A stretch of 50,048 bases of DNA, from positions 1 through 50,048 of the forward strand of contig JAFVZN010000043.1 in the NCBI GenBank assembly GCA_017508135.1. Reading direction: 5' to 3'. Position 1 is the first letter of the stretch. Each line of letters opens with the position of its first letter. Positions 25,569-34,260 of this stretch are shown here, in pieces. The notes under the pieces are model-generated. The model was not told the origin of the DNA. It did not search any database and saw nothing but the letters and a program-made list of their open reading frames with translations. The stretch is from Lentisphaeria bacterium. Its GTDB lineage: Bacteria > Verrucomicrobiota > Lentisphaeria > Victivallales > Victivallaceae. Position numbers and translations under genes: made by a program.

Positions 25569-26747
25569 TCACTTTCCGAACGATCTCTGCACGGCGATAT
25601 ATATGAACAGCATTGCCGGGGTGTAATTTTCCCCGTTGCCAAGCGGCGCACCGGTAAATGGATGCAGTTCCTGAGCAAAAGGGTTGTCATAGTCCAGATA
25701 TGCCCGTAAAACCCGGCGCATGACCTCTTCAAGTTCTGCGCCGCGACCATACTTATCCATCCATAAAAGGGCACGCAGCAAGGTGAGCATCTGGGTGTTT
25801 CCACCCCAGCAGTTCGGCTTGATCCCGCCGCAGAATGACGGGTCGGAAACCGACACCGACGGGAAAGGATACGGCGTAAAAAATTCGTTTTCATCCTCAA
25901 AGTAACGCGCGTATATCCGGTCAAAAAGCTCCGGCGTGACCACACCGTTCAAAAAGAGCCGGGTGATGTGTTCCGTGCGGTATTTCCGAAGCCCGGAGGG
26001 GGAACGGTCATAAAAAAATTCATCTTCCGCATCGTAAAGATATTTGAACATCGCCTCTTTGATCCGTTCCGCTGTCGCCCGGTGCCGCTGAGCCGCCCTC
26101 TTTTTACCCAGCATCTCCGCCAGCTCCGCAAGCGCAACGACTCCCCCGTAACGGGTCGCACTCAAATCCGCCGCGATCAGCGGCATACAAGGAAGATCAG
26201 GCATATTCCCGGCAAAAGCACCCTCCGTCTGATTGGCGATCCCGCCATCTTTCACCCGGGGCGAATTATCGTGTCCGGTATCGAAAGAACAATACATCTC
26301 CACCAGATCAAGACCGTTGCGGTCGCGGTTCAGAGCCAGCCATTGATCGTAACGGCATCCGGCATCATATATCGCGGCGAAATCAGCTTCCGGACGGCGA
26401 ACCTTTTTCGCCACCTCAAGCGCACAGCGGGCAAAGGGCCACACCGTTTGCAGCTGGGAAAAAAATATGCGGAACGGACGGAAACGGACGCAGTAAGGTA
26501 TCAGACCGCATTGCAGCTGATAATCCATAAACAGCTTCTGCGTTTCCCACGCCTCATCAGGATAAAAATCGGCGGCAAAAAAGCAGTCCTGATTGTGTTC
26601 GAGCCAACATCCGGTATAGTCGGCTCCGGCGAGAAGCACTTGTGTGGAACGCTCCTCCGGAGTAAGGAGATTCTGTTTCAGCATCCCGGGTATCCGGGCG
26701 GCAAGCTCCTGTAATTTGACGATATCCGATCCAGAAAAAGAAACCAT
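25569..26747 (-). CDS. Trehalase/GH63-like (alpha/alpha)6 glycosidase
   Basis: About 392 residues, apparently cytoplasmic (no signal peptide). It has the pattern of the GH37/GH63 six-hairpin glycosidases: FDTGHDNSPR, where the Asp is in the usual catalytic-acid region, then AADLSATRYGGVVALAELAEMLGK, a helical EHITRLFLNGV stretch, the YPFPSVSVSDPSFCGG loop and NCWGGNTQMLTLLRAL near the C-terminus. The ATG at 26747 is preferred to that at 26753 because AGGAG then has about nine-base spacing. The likely substrate is an alpha-linked oligosaccharide such as a disaccharide or a glucosyl-glycerate-like compound, which is uncertain. It is convergent with ung. Confidence 0.78.
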   Translation of the reverse strand: MVSFSGSDIVKLQELAARIPGMLKQNLLTPEERSTQVLLAGADYTGCWLEHNQDCFFAADFYPDEAWETQKLFMDYQLQCGLIPYCVRFRPFRIFFSQLQTVWPFARCALEVAKKVRRPEADFAAIYDAGCRYDQWLALNRDRNGLDLVEMYCSFDTGHDNSPRVKDGGIANQTEGAFAGNMPDLPCMPLIAADLSATRYGGVVALAELAEMLGKKRAAQRHRATAERIKEAMFKYLYDAEDEFFYDRSPSGLRKYRTEHITRLFLNGVVTPELFDRIYARYFEDENEFFTPYPFPSVSVSDPSFCGGIKPNCWGGNTQMLTLLRALLWMDKYGRGAELEEVMRRVLRAYLDYDNPFAQELHPFTGAPLGNGENYTPAMLFIYIAVQRSFGK

Positions 26748-26773
26748 TACCATTCACTCCTCTCAAAATCCGC

Positions 26774-26804
26774 TCCGGCAGGTAATGTAGCATCACTTGC
26801 CGGA
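26774..26804 (-). other. Hairpin in the 5' leader of the glycosidase gene
   Basis: TCCGGCAGGT (26774-26783) pairs with ACTTGCCGGA (26795-26804) except at one position, with an 11-base loop. It lies 27 bases upstream of the start codon. A leader structure or operator is possible. Confidence 0.4.
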
Positions 26805-26892
26805 AAATTCAACTGTATACATCCTCCGCGTACAACTTTTTTCAACGTAATTCCACAAAATTCTACAGCTGTCCCATAGAAATCAAACCTTT

Positions 26893-26955
26893 GGCGGCGC
26901 ATTGCGGGCAATCCTGGCGGCAAGTCTGCGGACTCCGGCAAAGTCGAGTGCGTGA
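26893..26955 (-). repeat. Probable degenerate end fragment of the hairpin element
   Basis: GGCGGCGCATTGCGGG (26893-26908) is the exact reverse complement of the 3' end of copy B (49899-49914). The following bases include CCGGCAAAGTCGAGTG, similar to the element interior, but no full copy follows. It lies in the 335-base gap between two divergent genes. Confidence 0.4.
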
Positions 26956-27016
26956 AAAAATTATGGGATATCTGTGACAAAATCCGGGGAATTTCAAAAT
27001 TTTTCACTCAAATGAC

Positions 27017-27045
27017 TTGAAAAAACAGTTAACATGCTGTAAATT
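27017..27045 (+). promoter_or_regulatory. Predicted promoter of the SNF2 helicase gene
   Basis: TTGAAA (27017-27022), 17 bases, TAAATT (27040-27045), giving a start near 27052. This argues against the in-frame TTG at 27017 being the start codon of the helicase. Confidence 0.6.
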
Positions 27046-27082
27046 AAGTAATTTAAACAGTAACATTTCCAGAGGAAAGAGA

Positions 27083-30000
27083 ATGGCCGCTTTTGAAGAA
27101 CGCTTGAATATGCTCGCAGGTGCGGATGCAGTAAAGACCGCCAAGCAACTGCTGAAGGGCAAACGCCTTTACGGTGCATGGTATGAACGCACCGGACGGC
27201 TTTGTGCCATGTTCCGCGATCTCGACAATCAGCACGCGGAGTGTTCCATCGACTTGCTGAAGGTCGAAGATTGCCGCTGCACCCGCTGCGGCCGCGGACA
27301 ACTTTGCGCTCACGGAGCGGCACTGGTGATGTATGCCGGACGGTTCCGGGTGTTCGATGCTCCGGCAGAGAGCGACCCCAACTACTACGGCGGATTGAAA
27401 AAACAGGACTTGACCCAATTAGCAGGACGCGGAATGAATTGTACAGCAAAACTCTTTATCAATGTGGCATCAGCCGCCCCCCACGCCCCGAGCAAGTGGG
27501 AGAATATGATACTTCAAGTACGGTTGAAAACTGCCACCCGGGAATATACCGGAAATCAGAGCAACCTCCGGCAGCTCTACTTCGACAAATCTTTGAGCGT
27601 GGTATTGAAATTTGATGACTTTTCCCTTCATGAACAGCAGCTTATCCGTTTTCTTGCCCTCAACGGCGAAGCGGATAACTCCAATATCACACTGAACGCG
27701 GAACAGACGGCAGAATTCTTCCATGCGCTGCCCGGATTCCCCCGTTTCCTCCGGGATGGACGCCACATCACCGTGCATCCGGATCGCGCGGAACCGGTGC
27801 TGATCGAATCGCAGGGCAAAGTTCTGCCGGGATTGCAGATAAACGGCGCGGTACTGCCCTTCTCCGGAGCGCGGGTAATCGCCGGAAAAGCCGGATGCTG
27901 GATCGGCAGAGATGATGAATACTTCTTCGTCGGCGGCTGTTGTGAAACCGGTTTTCTGCGTAACTTCTTCCGTGCCGTACCGCAACTGGATAAAGGATTC
28001 GACAACTTCCCGCTCCCCCGGGTGCGCGGCACCGACTTTGAACCTACGCTCCGTACCGGTTCGCCGTTCCTTGACGGAGTGTGGAACCCGGATGAAGATG
28101 CAGTATTCCAGCTCAATGTCAACTACCTTTACGGCGTGCAGCGCAACTGTGCGCTTTACGCGCCGGGAAGCGGTGCGCTCTGCACAGACGGCGGCCGTTT
28201 CTGGAAACGCGACCGCGACTTTGAACGCCGGTTTGAAAATGAACTGGCTCTGTTCGGAGTCGACCTTTCCGACGACGGAGCCACCGCCAGGTTTGCCGAT
28301 CTGGAATCCGCCGCACTCTTTCTCGACCGCGCCCTGCCGGAGATCATCGCCCGGCATCCGGAAACTATTCTGGCATCACGGTTGGCAAAGCTGCTGCGCG
28401 GTGCCGGAAAACTTCCGGAAATAACCTTGCATTGCAGGCTGAATAAAAGCAAAGCTGATGCCTTTATCATCTCCTATTCACTTTTGCTCGATGACCGCCA
28501 GATCAGCTGGGTCAACTGTCAGGATGAGTGCAAAAAGATGGGCATTTTTCTTGAAGACAACGGTATCCCGGGCAAGATCCCGCCCGCGCTTGGCGTGTTC
28601 ATGCGCGCGGTACCGCAGGTCATCCGCAAACTCGATCCCAACGCCCGCACCTTTGAACTGCCGTTCTGCAACGTGGAATATTTCAACGCACTGGTGAAAG
28701 ATCTTCCCGGAGCGATGATGCCCGGACTTACCGCGCTGCTCTTCAATAACGACGGCAAACTGCCGCCCGGAGAAGGATTCACTTTCAACGGCGAACTGCG
28801 CCCCTATCAGCAGGAAGGCGTGGCGTTTATGCAGAAACTTACCGACGGCAACCTCAACGTTCTGCTGGCAGACGAAATGGGACTGGGTAAAACCGTTCAG
28901 CTTCTGGCTCTGCTTGCTTCCCGGCTCCGGAAAAACGGAGATCCGGCACTGATCGTTTGTCCGGCATCACTCGTTGCCAACTGGGAACGGGAAGCGGCAC
29001 AGTTCGTTCCGGACCTGAAAGTTTCCGCACCGCAGGGCAACAGTGCCCGGAACAAAGCCATAAGTTCCGGCAAGTACGATCTGCTCATCCTCTCCTACGC
29101 CGCCGCACGGCTGGCGGTCAAGGAGCTGAAAAAGATCGACTTCGCCTATCTGGTCCTCGATGAAGCACAGCATATCAAAAACCCCGGTTCCGGCAATGCC
29201 AAAAACTGCAAGGACCTCAATGCGGCACACCGTATCGTATTGACCGGTACACCACTGGAAAACTCCTCCGAAGATTTGTGGAGCGTAATGGATTTCCTCC
29301 AGCCGGGAATGCTGGGGACCCTGCCGGCGTTCCGCAAGCGTTACGCCGGTATCGCTGAAAGCAGCGAACTTCAGCAGGATCTGGTCATGCGGACATCGCC
29401 GTTCATCATGCGCCGCACCAAGAAGGAGGTAGCCTCCGACCTGCCGAGCCGCTTTGAACATATCATGTGGTGTGACTTCACTCCGGAACAGAGAGAGCTT
29501 TACGATAAGATACTTGAAGAAGGAAAGAAACGTATCTTTGAACAAACTGGTGACGAACGCAAGTACGGCGCGGAACTGTTCGCAACACTGCTCCGGTTGC
29601 GCCAGGTGTGCTGTCATCCGGAACTGCTCCCGGACAACATGGGCGAAGGCATCCCGTCCGCAAAAACGGAACTGCTGGCAGAACTGCTGGCGGAAACTAT
29701 CGACAGCGGGCACAAAGTTCTGCTTTTCAGCCAGTTCACCTCCATGCTCCAGCTCCTGATAAAAGAGATCGAAGCTATGGGTATCAAATATGAGTATCTG
29801 GACGGTTCCACCCGCAACCGTCAGCAGCACATCGACAACTTCAACAACGATCCGTCCATACAGTTGTTCCTGCTCAGCTTGAAAGCCGGAGGTACCGGAC
29901 TCAATCTGACTTCAGCCGATACAGTCGTCATCTATGACCCGTGGTGGAACCCGGCGGCAGAACTTCAGGCGGCGGACCGTTCACACCGCATCGGACAGAC

Positions 30001-30160
30001 GCGTCCGGTTTCGATCGGGCGTCTGGTCATGCGCCACTCCATTGAAGAAAAAATCCTCCGTCTGCAGGCACGCAAGCGGGAACTTTTCTTCAATCTGGTC
30101 GAAAACCAGAGCTCGGTCAGCGGGCTTTCTCTGGACGATCTGCGCGCACTGCTCAATTAA
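27083..30160 (+). CDS. SWI2/SNF2 helicase with SWIM-type zinc finger
   Basis: ATP-driven DNA translocase of 1,025 residues. A SWIM-like finger lies near residues 60-78 (CRCTRCGRGQLCAHGA), followed by about 500 residues without recognised motifs. The SNF2 core has DEMGLGKT (Walker A, about 597), LVLDEAQHIKNPGS (DEAQ, about 693), LTGTPLENSSEDLW, RTKKEVASDLP, LDGSTRNRQQHIDNF, GGTGLNLTSADTVVIYD and ADRSHRIGQTRPV. The ATG at 27083 is preceded by GAGGA and lies downstream of the predicted promoter. Such bacterial SNF2 proteins are thought to remodel protein-DNA or RNA polymerase complexes. It stands alone; the stop is directly followed by a repeat element. Confidence 0.93.
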   Translation: MAAFEERLNMLAGADAVKTAKQLLKGKRLYGAWYERTGRLCAMFRDLDNQHAECSIDLLKVEDCRCTRCGRGQLCAHGAALVMYAGRFRVFDAPAESDPNYYGGLKKQDLTQLAGRGMNCTAKLFINVASAAPHAPSKWENMILQVRLKTATREYTGNQSNLRQLYFDKSLSVVLKFDDFSLHEQQLIRFLALNGEADNSNITLNAEQTAEFFHALPGFPRFLRDGRHITVHPDRAEPVLIESQGKVLPGLQINGAVLPFSGARVIAGKAGCWIGRDDEYFFVGGCCETGFLRNFFRAVPQLDKGFDNFPLPRVRGTDFEPTLRTGSPFLDGVWNPDEDAVFQLNVNYLYGVQRNCALYAPGSGALCTDGGRFWKRDRDFERRFENELALFGVDLSDDGATARFADLESAALFLDRALPEIIARHPETILASRLAKLLRGAGKLPEITLHCRLNKSKADAFIISYSLLLDDRQISWVNCQDECKKMGIFLEDNGIPGKIPPALGVFMRAVPQVIRKLDPNARTFELPFCNVEYFNALVKDLPGAMMPGLTALLFNNDGKLPPGEGFTFNGELRPYQQEGVAFMQKLTDGNLNVLLADEMGLGKTVQLLALLASRLRKNGDPALIVCPASLVANWEREAAQFVPDLKVSAPQGNSARNKAISSGKYDLLILSYAAARLAVKELKKIDFAYLVLDEAQHIKNPGSGNAKNCKDLNAAHRIVLTGTPLENSSEDLWSVMDFLQPGMLGTLPAFRKRYAGIAESSELQQDLVMRTSPFIMRRTKKEVASDLPSRFEHIMWCDFTPEQRELYDKILEEGKKRIFEQTGDERKYGAELFATLLRLRQVCCHPELLPDNMGEGIPSAKTELLAELLAETIDSGHKVLLFSQFTSMLQLLIKEIEAMGIKYEYLDGSTRNRQQHIDNFNNDPSIQLFLLSLKAGGTGLNLTSADTVVIYDPWWNPAAELQAADRSHRIGQTRPVSIGRLVMRHSIEEKILRLQARKRELFFNLVENQSSVSGLSLDDLRALLN

Positions 30161-30161
30161 C

Positions 30162-30285
30162 CGGCGGCAATCTCGCTTGCTCCCGCGAGCCTTTCCGGCG
30201 GACGTTGCTTCGGTCGAGTACAGTCGTACACTCCCTCAGCCTCGCCTTGGAAAAACTCGCGGATAGCGGCGCGATATTGCCGCCA
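30162..30285 (-). repeat. Interspersed hairpin element, copy D (inverted)
   Basis: Oriented opposite to copy A and of similar length (about 122 bases). Read on the minus strand, it starts GGCGGCAATATCGC and ends GCGAGATTGCCGCC, with the central GAGTGTACGACTGTACTCGAC. The element begins one base after the TAA of the SNF2 gene, so in both copies A and D the 3' end of the element faces the end of a gene. Function unknown. Confidence 0.8.
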
Positions 30286-30814
30286 GCGGGTCGGGCTGGC
30301 AGATGTGTCGCCTGACGGCGACCAGGATAGTTTGTTATGTGCGCCACCTGCCGGTGGCTTATGTTTTTCGGCGTGAACGGGCTTGGCTGGAGGCGGCTGC
30401 CGCCGGTTCTGACTGCCACTTGAATGCATGACGGTCTGTACGGATGGGTACGGATGGGTGTTGAGTTGCGTGTACATAGATAAACCCGTTGGCATAGCCG
30501 CGCACTCCAACAGCCCCCTCCGCTCCAAAGGGCGACTGGCAGTGCGCCAGCCCAACGCAAGGGGGGGGCGGGGGACGTGAGGGCCCCCGCGGGCGGAACC
30601 GTGACAAAAGAGTGAAAAATATGCCGCCATAAAAGGCGACAGATTTTTCGCTATTTTGGCACATTCAGAATTGCCAAAGAAACCCGGCATACCAGCTCCA
30701 ACCCCGGTGCAGGGCTTGCGCGCCCTGCCGGGGGGCGTGGGGGCGAGAAGCCCCCACATCAAGCCAGTGACCTTGCTTCAGCAGAGTCCCCTCCCCGAAA
30801 CACCAACAGCCTTA
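30286..30814. other. Hairpin-rich, G-rich non-coding block
   Basis: No gene was found in about 530 bases. It holds short perfect palindromes: GTCGCC-TGAC-GGCGAC (30307-30322), GCCACC-TGCC-GGTGGC (30343-30358), CTGGC-AGTGC-GCCAG (30536-30550), GCAGGGC-TTGCGC-GCCCTGC (30709-30728) and GTGGGGGC-GAGAA-GCCCCCAC (30737-30757). It also has a tandem TACGGATGGG pair (30439-30458) and a G-rich run at 30561-30583 with four G-tracts. Long open frames here exist in several frames and look like composition effects. The origin of the block is unknown. Confidence 0.6.
30614..30640 (-). terminator. Candidate terminator downstream of enolase
   Basis: On the minus strand GTCGCC-TTTTAT-GGCGGC (one G-U pair) is followed by ATATTTTT. 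It lies about 175 bases beyond the enolase stop. Confidence 0.5.
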
Positions 30815-32086
30815 TCAGATGCCGTAGATGGCGAGGTCGCCAAGTTGTTCTTCGATGCGGAGGAGCTGGTTATATTTGGCGACGCGGTCGGTACGGGAAA
30901 GGGAACCGGCTTTGATTTGTCCGGCGTTGACGGCGACGGCGATATCGGCGATCACGGTATCATCAGTTTCGCCGGAACGGTGGCTGATGATCGGAGCGAA
31001 ACCGGAGCGGCGGGCGAGTTCGATCGCGTCAAAGGTTTCGGAGAGCGTTCCGATCTGGTTCGGTTTTATCAATATGGCGTTGGCGATACGGAGTTCGATG
31101 CCCCGGCGTATCATCTCCACGTTGGTGACAAAGAGATCGTCGCCGACGAGCTGGCAGCGTTCACCCAGACGTTCGGTCAAAAGTTTCCAACCGTTCCAAT
31201 CGTTTTCCGCCATACCGTCTTCGATGGAGTCGATGGGATAATCTTCACTCAGCTGTTCAAGGAACGCGACCTGTTCTTCCATGTTACGGCAGATACCGTC
31301 TTTTTCCATCAAAGCGTAATTATACTCGCCTTTCTGGTAAATTTCGCTTGCTGCGCAATCCAACGCCAGCGTGATATCGCTTCCCGGCTTGAAACCGGCA
31401 TCGCTGATCGCCGTCATGATGGTATCCAGAATGGCGTTGGCACCGCCCGGCATCCGGGGAGCAAAACCGCCTTCATCGCCGACTGCGGTGGAAAAACCTT
31501 TGGCTTTCAGCAGCTCTTTCAACGTTTGAAAGACACAATATCCCATCTGCACGGCATCAGCGAAGCAGGTCGCGCCCACGGGGCGGATCATAAACTCCTG
31601 GATCGCACTGCCGGAATCGGCGTGTCTGCCGCCGTTGATGATATTGAACATGGGGACCGGCAGCATTTTGGCATTGAATCCGCCGAGATGGCGGTAGAGC
31701 GGAATATCAAGTTCATTGGCAGCGGCGCGGGCGACGGCGATAGAGACACCGAGCATGGCGTTGGCACCGAGTTTGCTTTTGTCGCGCGTATCGTCGATGG
31801 CGAGCATGGCGCGGTCGATGGCGAGCTGGTCGCACGCTTCGCGGTTTTCCAGTACGGCAAAGATCTTCTCTTCGACATTGGTGACCGCTTTACGCACGCC
31901 CATGCCGCGAAAACGTTTCTTTTCGCCGTCCCGCAGTTCAAGGGCTTCGCGGGAACCGGTCGACGCGCCGGACGGCACACTGCCCCTGCCCATCGCGCCG
32001 GATTTGAGTATGACATCAACTTCAAGAGTGGGGTTTCCACGGGAATCCAAAATCTCCCGTGCCAGAATATTTTTGATCTCCGACAT
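30815..32086 (-). CDS. eno: Enolase
   Basis: Converts 2-phosphoglycerate to phosphoenolpyruvate in glycolysis. The 423-residue protein has [17 protein letters not shown] at the N-terminus, [81 protein letters not shown], the catalytic-Lys motif [13 protein letters not shown] and [15 protein letters not shown] lies seven bases before the ATG. It is monocistronic, with its own promoter and a candidate operator. A housekeeping enzyme next to a glycan locus is not unusual. Confidence 0.97.
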   Translation of the reverse strand: MSEIKNILAREILDSRGNPTLEVDVILKSGAMGRGSVPSGASTGSREALELRDGEKKRFRGMGVRKAVTNVEEKIFAVLENREACDQLAIDRAMLAIDDTRDKSKLGANAMLGVSIAVARAAANELDIPLYRHLGGFNAKMLPVPMFNIINGGRHADSGSAIQEFMIRPVGATCFADAVQMGYCVFQTLKELLKAKGFSTAVGDEGGFAPRMPGGANAILDTIMTAISDAGFKPGSDITLALDCAASEIYQKGEYNYALMEKDGICRNMEEQVAFLEQLSEDYPIDSIEDGMAENDWNGWKLLTERLGERCQLVGDDLFVTNVEMIRRGIELRIANAILIKPNQIGTLSETFDAIELARRSGFAPIISHRSGETDDTVIADIAVAVNAGQIKAGSLSRTDRVAKYNQLLRIEEQLGDLAIYGI

Positions 32087-32110
32087 CTCGCGTTCCTCCG
32101 TTTTGCATCA

Positions 32111-32154
32111 CAGTGTACACTGATAAAGATAATACAGGATACCTCCGTTGTCAA
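32111..32154 (-). promoter_or_regulatory. Enolase promoter with overlapping palindrome
   Basis: On the minus strand a perfect TTGACA (32154-32149), 17 bases and TATCTT (32131-32126). The 12-base perfect palindrome CAGTGTACACTG (32111-32122) sits where transcription should start, a typical operator position. Confidence 0.6.
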
Positions 32155-32199
32155 GAGCGTGGACACAAAAATCCATGCTTAAATTTCCGGGAACCGCCT

Positions 32200-34257
32200 T
32201 CAAAGGGTGAAGTCATGCACGCCGGGAGAGAGTTTTTCTCCCCGGAACGAAGCAGAAATATTTTCCGGAACCGTGATCGTACAGCGGTAAGTTCCGGTGG
32301 CGGCTTTTTCCCAGCGGACAGAGAGACCTTTGAAAGTCACATTCATATACTCAAGCGTACCGCCGGGATGGGGGTCGATATCCATATCCGGCTTGATACC
32401 GGCGGCAAAACCGACTATCCAGTCGAGAACCGCGCCGTAAGCGTAGTGGTTGAATGAGTTCATCTTGGGGTCTTTGAAACCGCGTTCCGGCGTCCAGCTG
32501 TCCCAGTGTTCCCACATGGTGGTAGCTCCGTTCAGCACAGGGAAGAACCATGACGGATACGTTGTCTGTTCCAGAAGTTCCCATGCCAGAGCGGCGTGAC
32601 CGTGGCGGGAAAGGGCGTGGAGCAGATAGGGTGTACCCAGAAATCCGGTGGCGAGGTGGGTGTTGCGTTTTTCGCGGATATGTTTGACCAGAGCATCGAC
32701 GACACCGGGGAGCTGTTCATCTTCCAAAAGACCGAAGCAGATGGCATGGGCAAACGCCGTCTGCGAAACCATGCCGGGGAAAAGATTTTTCCGGTAATAT
32801 TGCTTATATTCAGCAAGGAAAGATTCAAATTCCTGCTGATCGGCACTCTCGCCGAGTTCTGCGGCACAGCGGGCGGCAAGTTCTGTTGAGTAACACAAAT
32901 AGGCACAGCCGATAAGCTCCTGCGAAGTCGGATCGTCAAGATTGAGCCAGTCGCCGAAGCGCGCTTCGGGAAGCGTACCCGCTTCAAAGTTCCGCCGGCG
33001 CAGCAGCGTGAACGCGCGTACAGCCGGGTAATTTTCCCGCAGTATCTCCAAATTTCCGGTAAATTCGTAAAGTACCCAGGGGCAGATCACCCCGGCATCC
33101 GACCAGCCGGCAACGTTGTAAAATTCAAATCGGGTCAGAAACGGCGCAACGATGGGGTATTCCCCCTCCGGCGAACAGTGGAGCCGGACATCTTTGAGCC
33201 AGTTGCGGAAAAACGCCGTACAATCGCTCAAATATGAAGCGGCTTTGATAAACACCTGCGCATCGCCGAGCCAGCCGACACGTTCATCCCGCTGGGGGCA
33301 ATCGGTGGGAACGGCAAGCGAATTATCCTGCCAGCCGAGAGAAATGTTTCTCACCAACTGGTTGAGCAGTGCACTGGATGAATCAAATTCCAAATGCATC
33401 TTGTAACCGGAACGCACCGACCACGCCTCAACTTCAAAATCTTCCACTCCGGAAACTTCCAGATAGCGGAAGCCGTGAAAGGTGAAAAGCGGTTCGTAGA
33501 CCTGAGCCTTTCCGGTGGCGATAACGATATTGCAGGAGCGGGATGCCCGGAGGTTTTCCGTATAAAGCGAACCGTCGGAATCAAGCACTTCGGCATGACG
33601 GAGAGTTATCACGGTTCCCTGCGGCGCAGTGAAGCGCAACACTTCCCGTCCGGTGATGTTCGCGCCGAAATCGACGATACCGTTACTGATACTCTGCGGC
33701 AGATAGCGTTTTATTTTGCAGACAAATTCTGCGGACGGCTCTTCGAGAGCGACATCAAAGCAACAGAGTTCCGGCATGTGCCAATTCTGCCATTGGCGGT
33801 TGGCATCATACTTTTCCCCGTCATAAATATCGCTGTAAATATACGGGCCGTCATTGGCGCACTGCCAGAGTGCATCGCCGGAAACGGTTTGCCCGTCCGG
33901 CAGATACAGTTCGATAAAAAGTGCCGGATTCTTTCGGTCCTCACCGGCGATCTTGCCGTCATACCAGCCGGAACCGAGCAAAACTGAAACCGTGTGAGTT
34001 CCCGGTTTCAATTCCACAGCGTAGGAGCGTTTTCCGGTGCGGAAACGGTAATCATGCCAACCGGGGGCGAACAACTCTTCCCCGGTAAGATGTTCCCCGT
34101 CCAGATACAAGTCAAAAACACCGAGAGCGGCAACCGTGATCTTTACCTCTCCGGCACCGGAAAGGTCGAACTCCCGGCGGAAACAGACCACCGGGTTCAA
34201 CGGTACATCAAGATGCTGCGGGTCGCGCAGCCAGCAATTTTTACCGGCAATACTCAT
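32200..34257 (-). CDS. Alpha-L-rhamnosidase (GH78)
   Basis: Releases terminal alpha-L-rhamnose. The 685-residue protein has an N-terminal rhamnosidase beta-sandwich (LGVFDLYLDGEHLTGEELFAPGW and GSGWYDGKI), then the (alpha/alpha)6 barrel. The GH78 hallmark PTDCPQRDERVGWLGDAQ (Asp/Glu/Asp) and the general-base motif WEHWDSW are both intact. No signal peptide is visible, so it probably acts in the cytoplasm. It is the last gene of the minus-strand arm, starting three bases after the glycosidase gene. It is shorter than many GH78 enzymes (about 900), consistent with fewer accessory domains. Confidence 0.92.
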   Translation of the reverse strand: MSIAGKNCWLRDPQHLDVPLNPVVCFRREFDLSGAGEVKITVAALGVFDLYLDGEHLTGEELFAPGWHDYRFRTGKRSYAVELKPGTHTVSVLLGSGWYDGKIAGEDRKNPALFIELYLPDGQTVSGDALWQCANDGPYIYSDIYDGEKYDANRQWQNWHMPELCCFDVALEEPSAEFVCKIKRYLPQSISNGIVDFGANITGREVLRFTAPQGTVITLRHAEVLDSDGSLYTENLRASRSCNIVIATGKAQVYEPLFTFHGFRYLEVSGVEDFEVEAWSVRSGYKMHLEFDSSSALLNQLVRNISLGWQDNSLAVPTDCPQRDERVGWLGDAQVFIKAASYLSDCTAFFRNWLKDVRLHCSPEGEYPIVAPFLTRFEFYNVAGWSDAGVICPWVLYEFTGNLEILRENYPAVRAFTLLRRRNFEAGTLPEARFGDWLNLDDPTSQELIGCAYLCYSTELAARCAAELGESADQQEFESFLAEYKQYYRKNLFPGMVSQTAFAHAICFGLLEDEQLPGVVDALVKHIREKRNTHLATGFLGTPYLLHALSRHGHAALAWELLEQTTYPSWFFPVLNGATTMWEHWDSWTPERGFKDPKMNSFNHYAYGAVLDWIVGFAAGIKPDMDIDPHPGGTLEYMNVTFKGLSVRWEKAATGTYRCTITVPENISASFRGEKLSPGVHDFTL

Positions 34258-34260
34258 AAC

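Noticed and set aside
27017..27082. TTG at 27017 as the start of the SNF2 gene
   Set aside because: That TTG is part of a -35 box (TTGAAA-17-TAAATT). A better ribosome-binding site and ATG lie at 27071-27085.
30460..30560. Integron attC-like pair (GTTGAGT and GCCCAAC)
   Set aside because: The two motifs are in the wrong order for an attC site and there is no integrase or cassette gene.
30157..30762. 201-residue open frame on the minus strand in the hairpin block
   Set aside because: It runs through repeat copy D and several GC palindromes, is Pro/Arg/Ser-rich, and other frames are open too. There is no ribosome-binding site of note, so composition explains it.
30656..32182. 508-residue plus-strand frame
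   Set aside because: Antisense to enolase, whose motifs are intact throughout.
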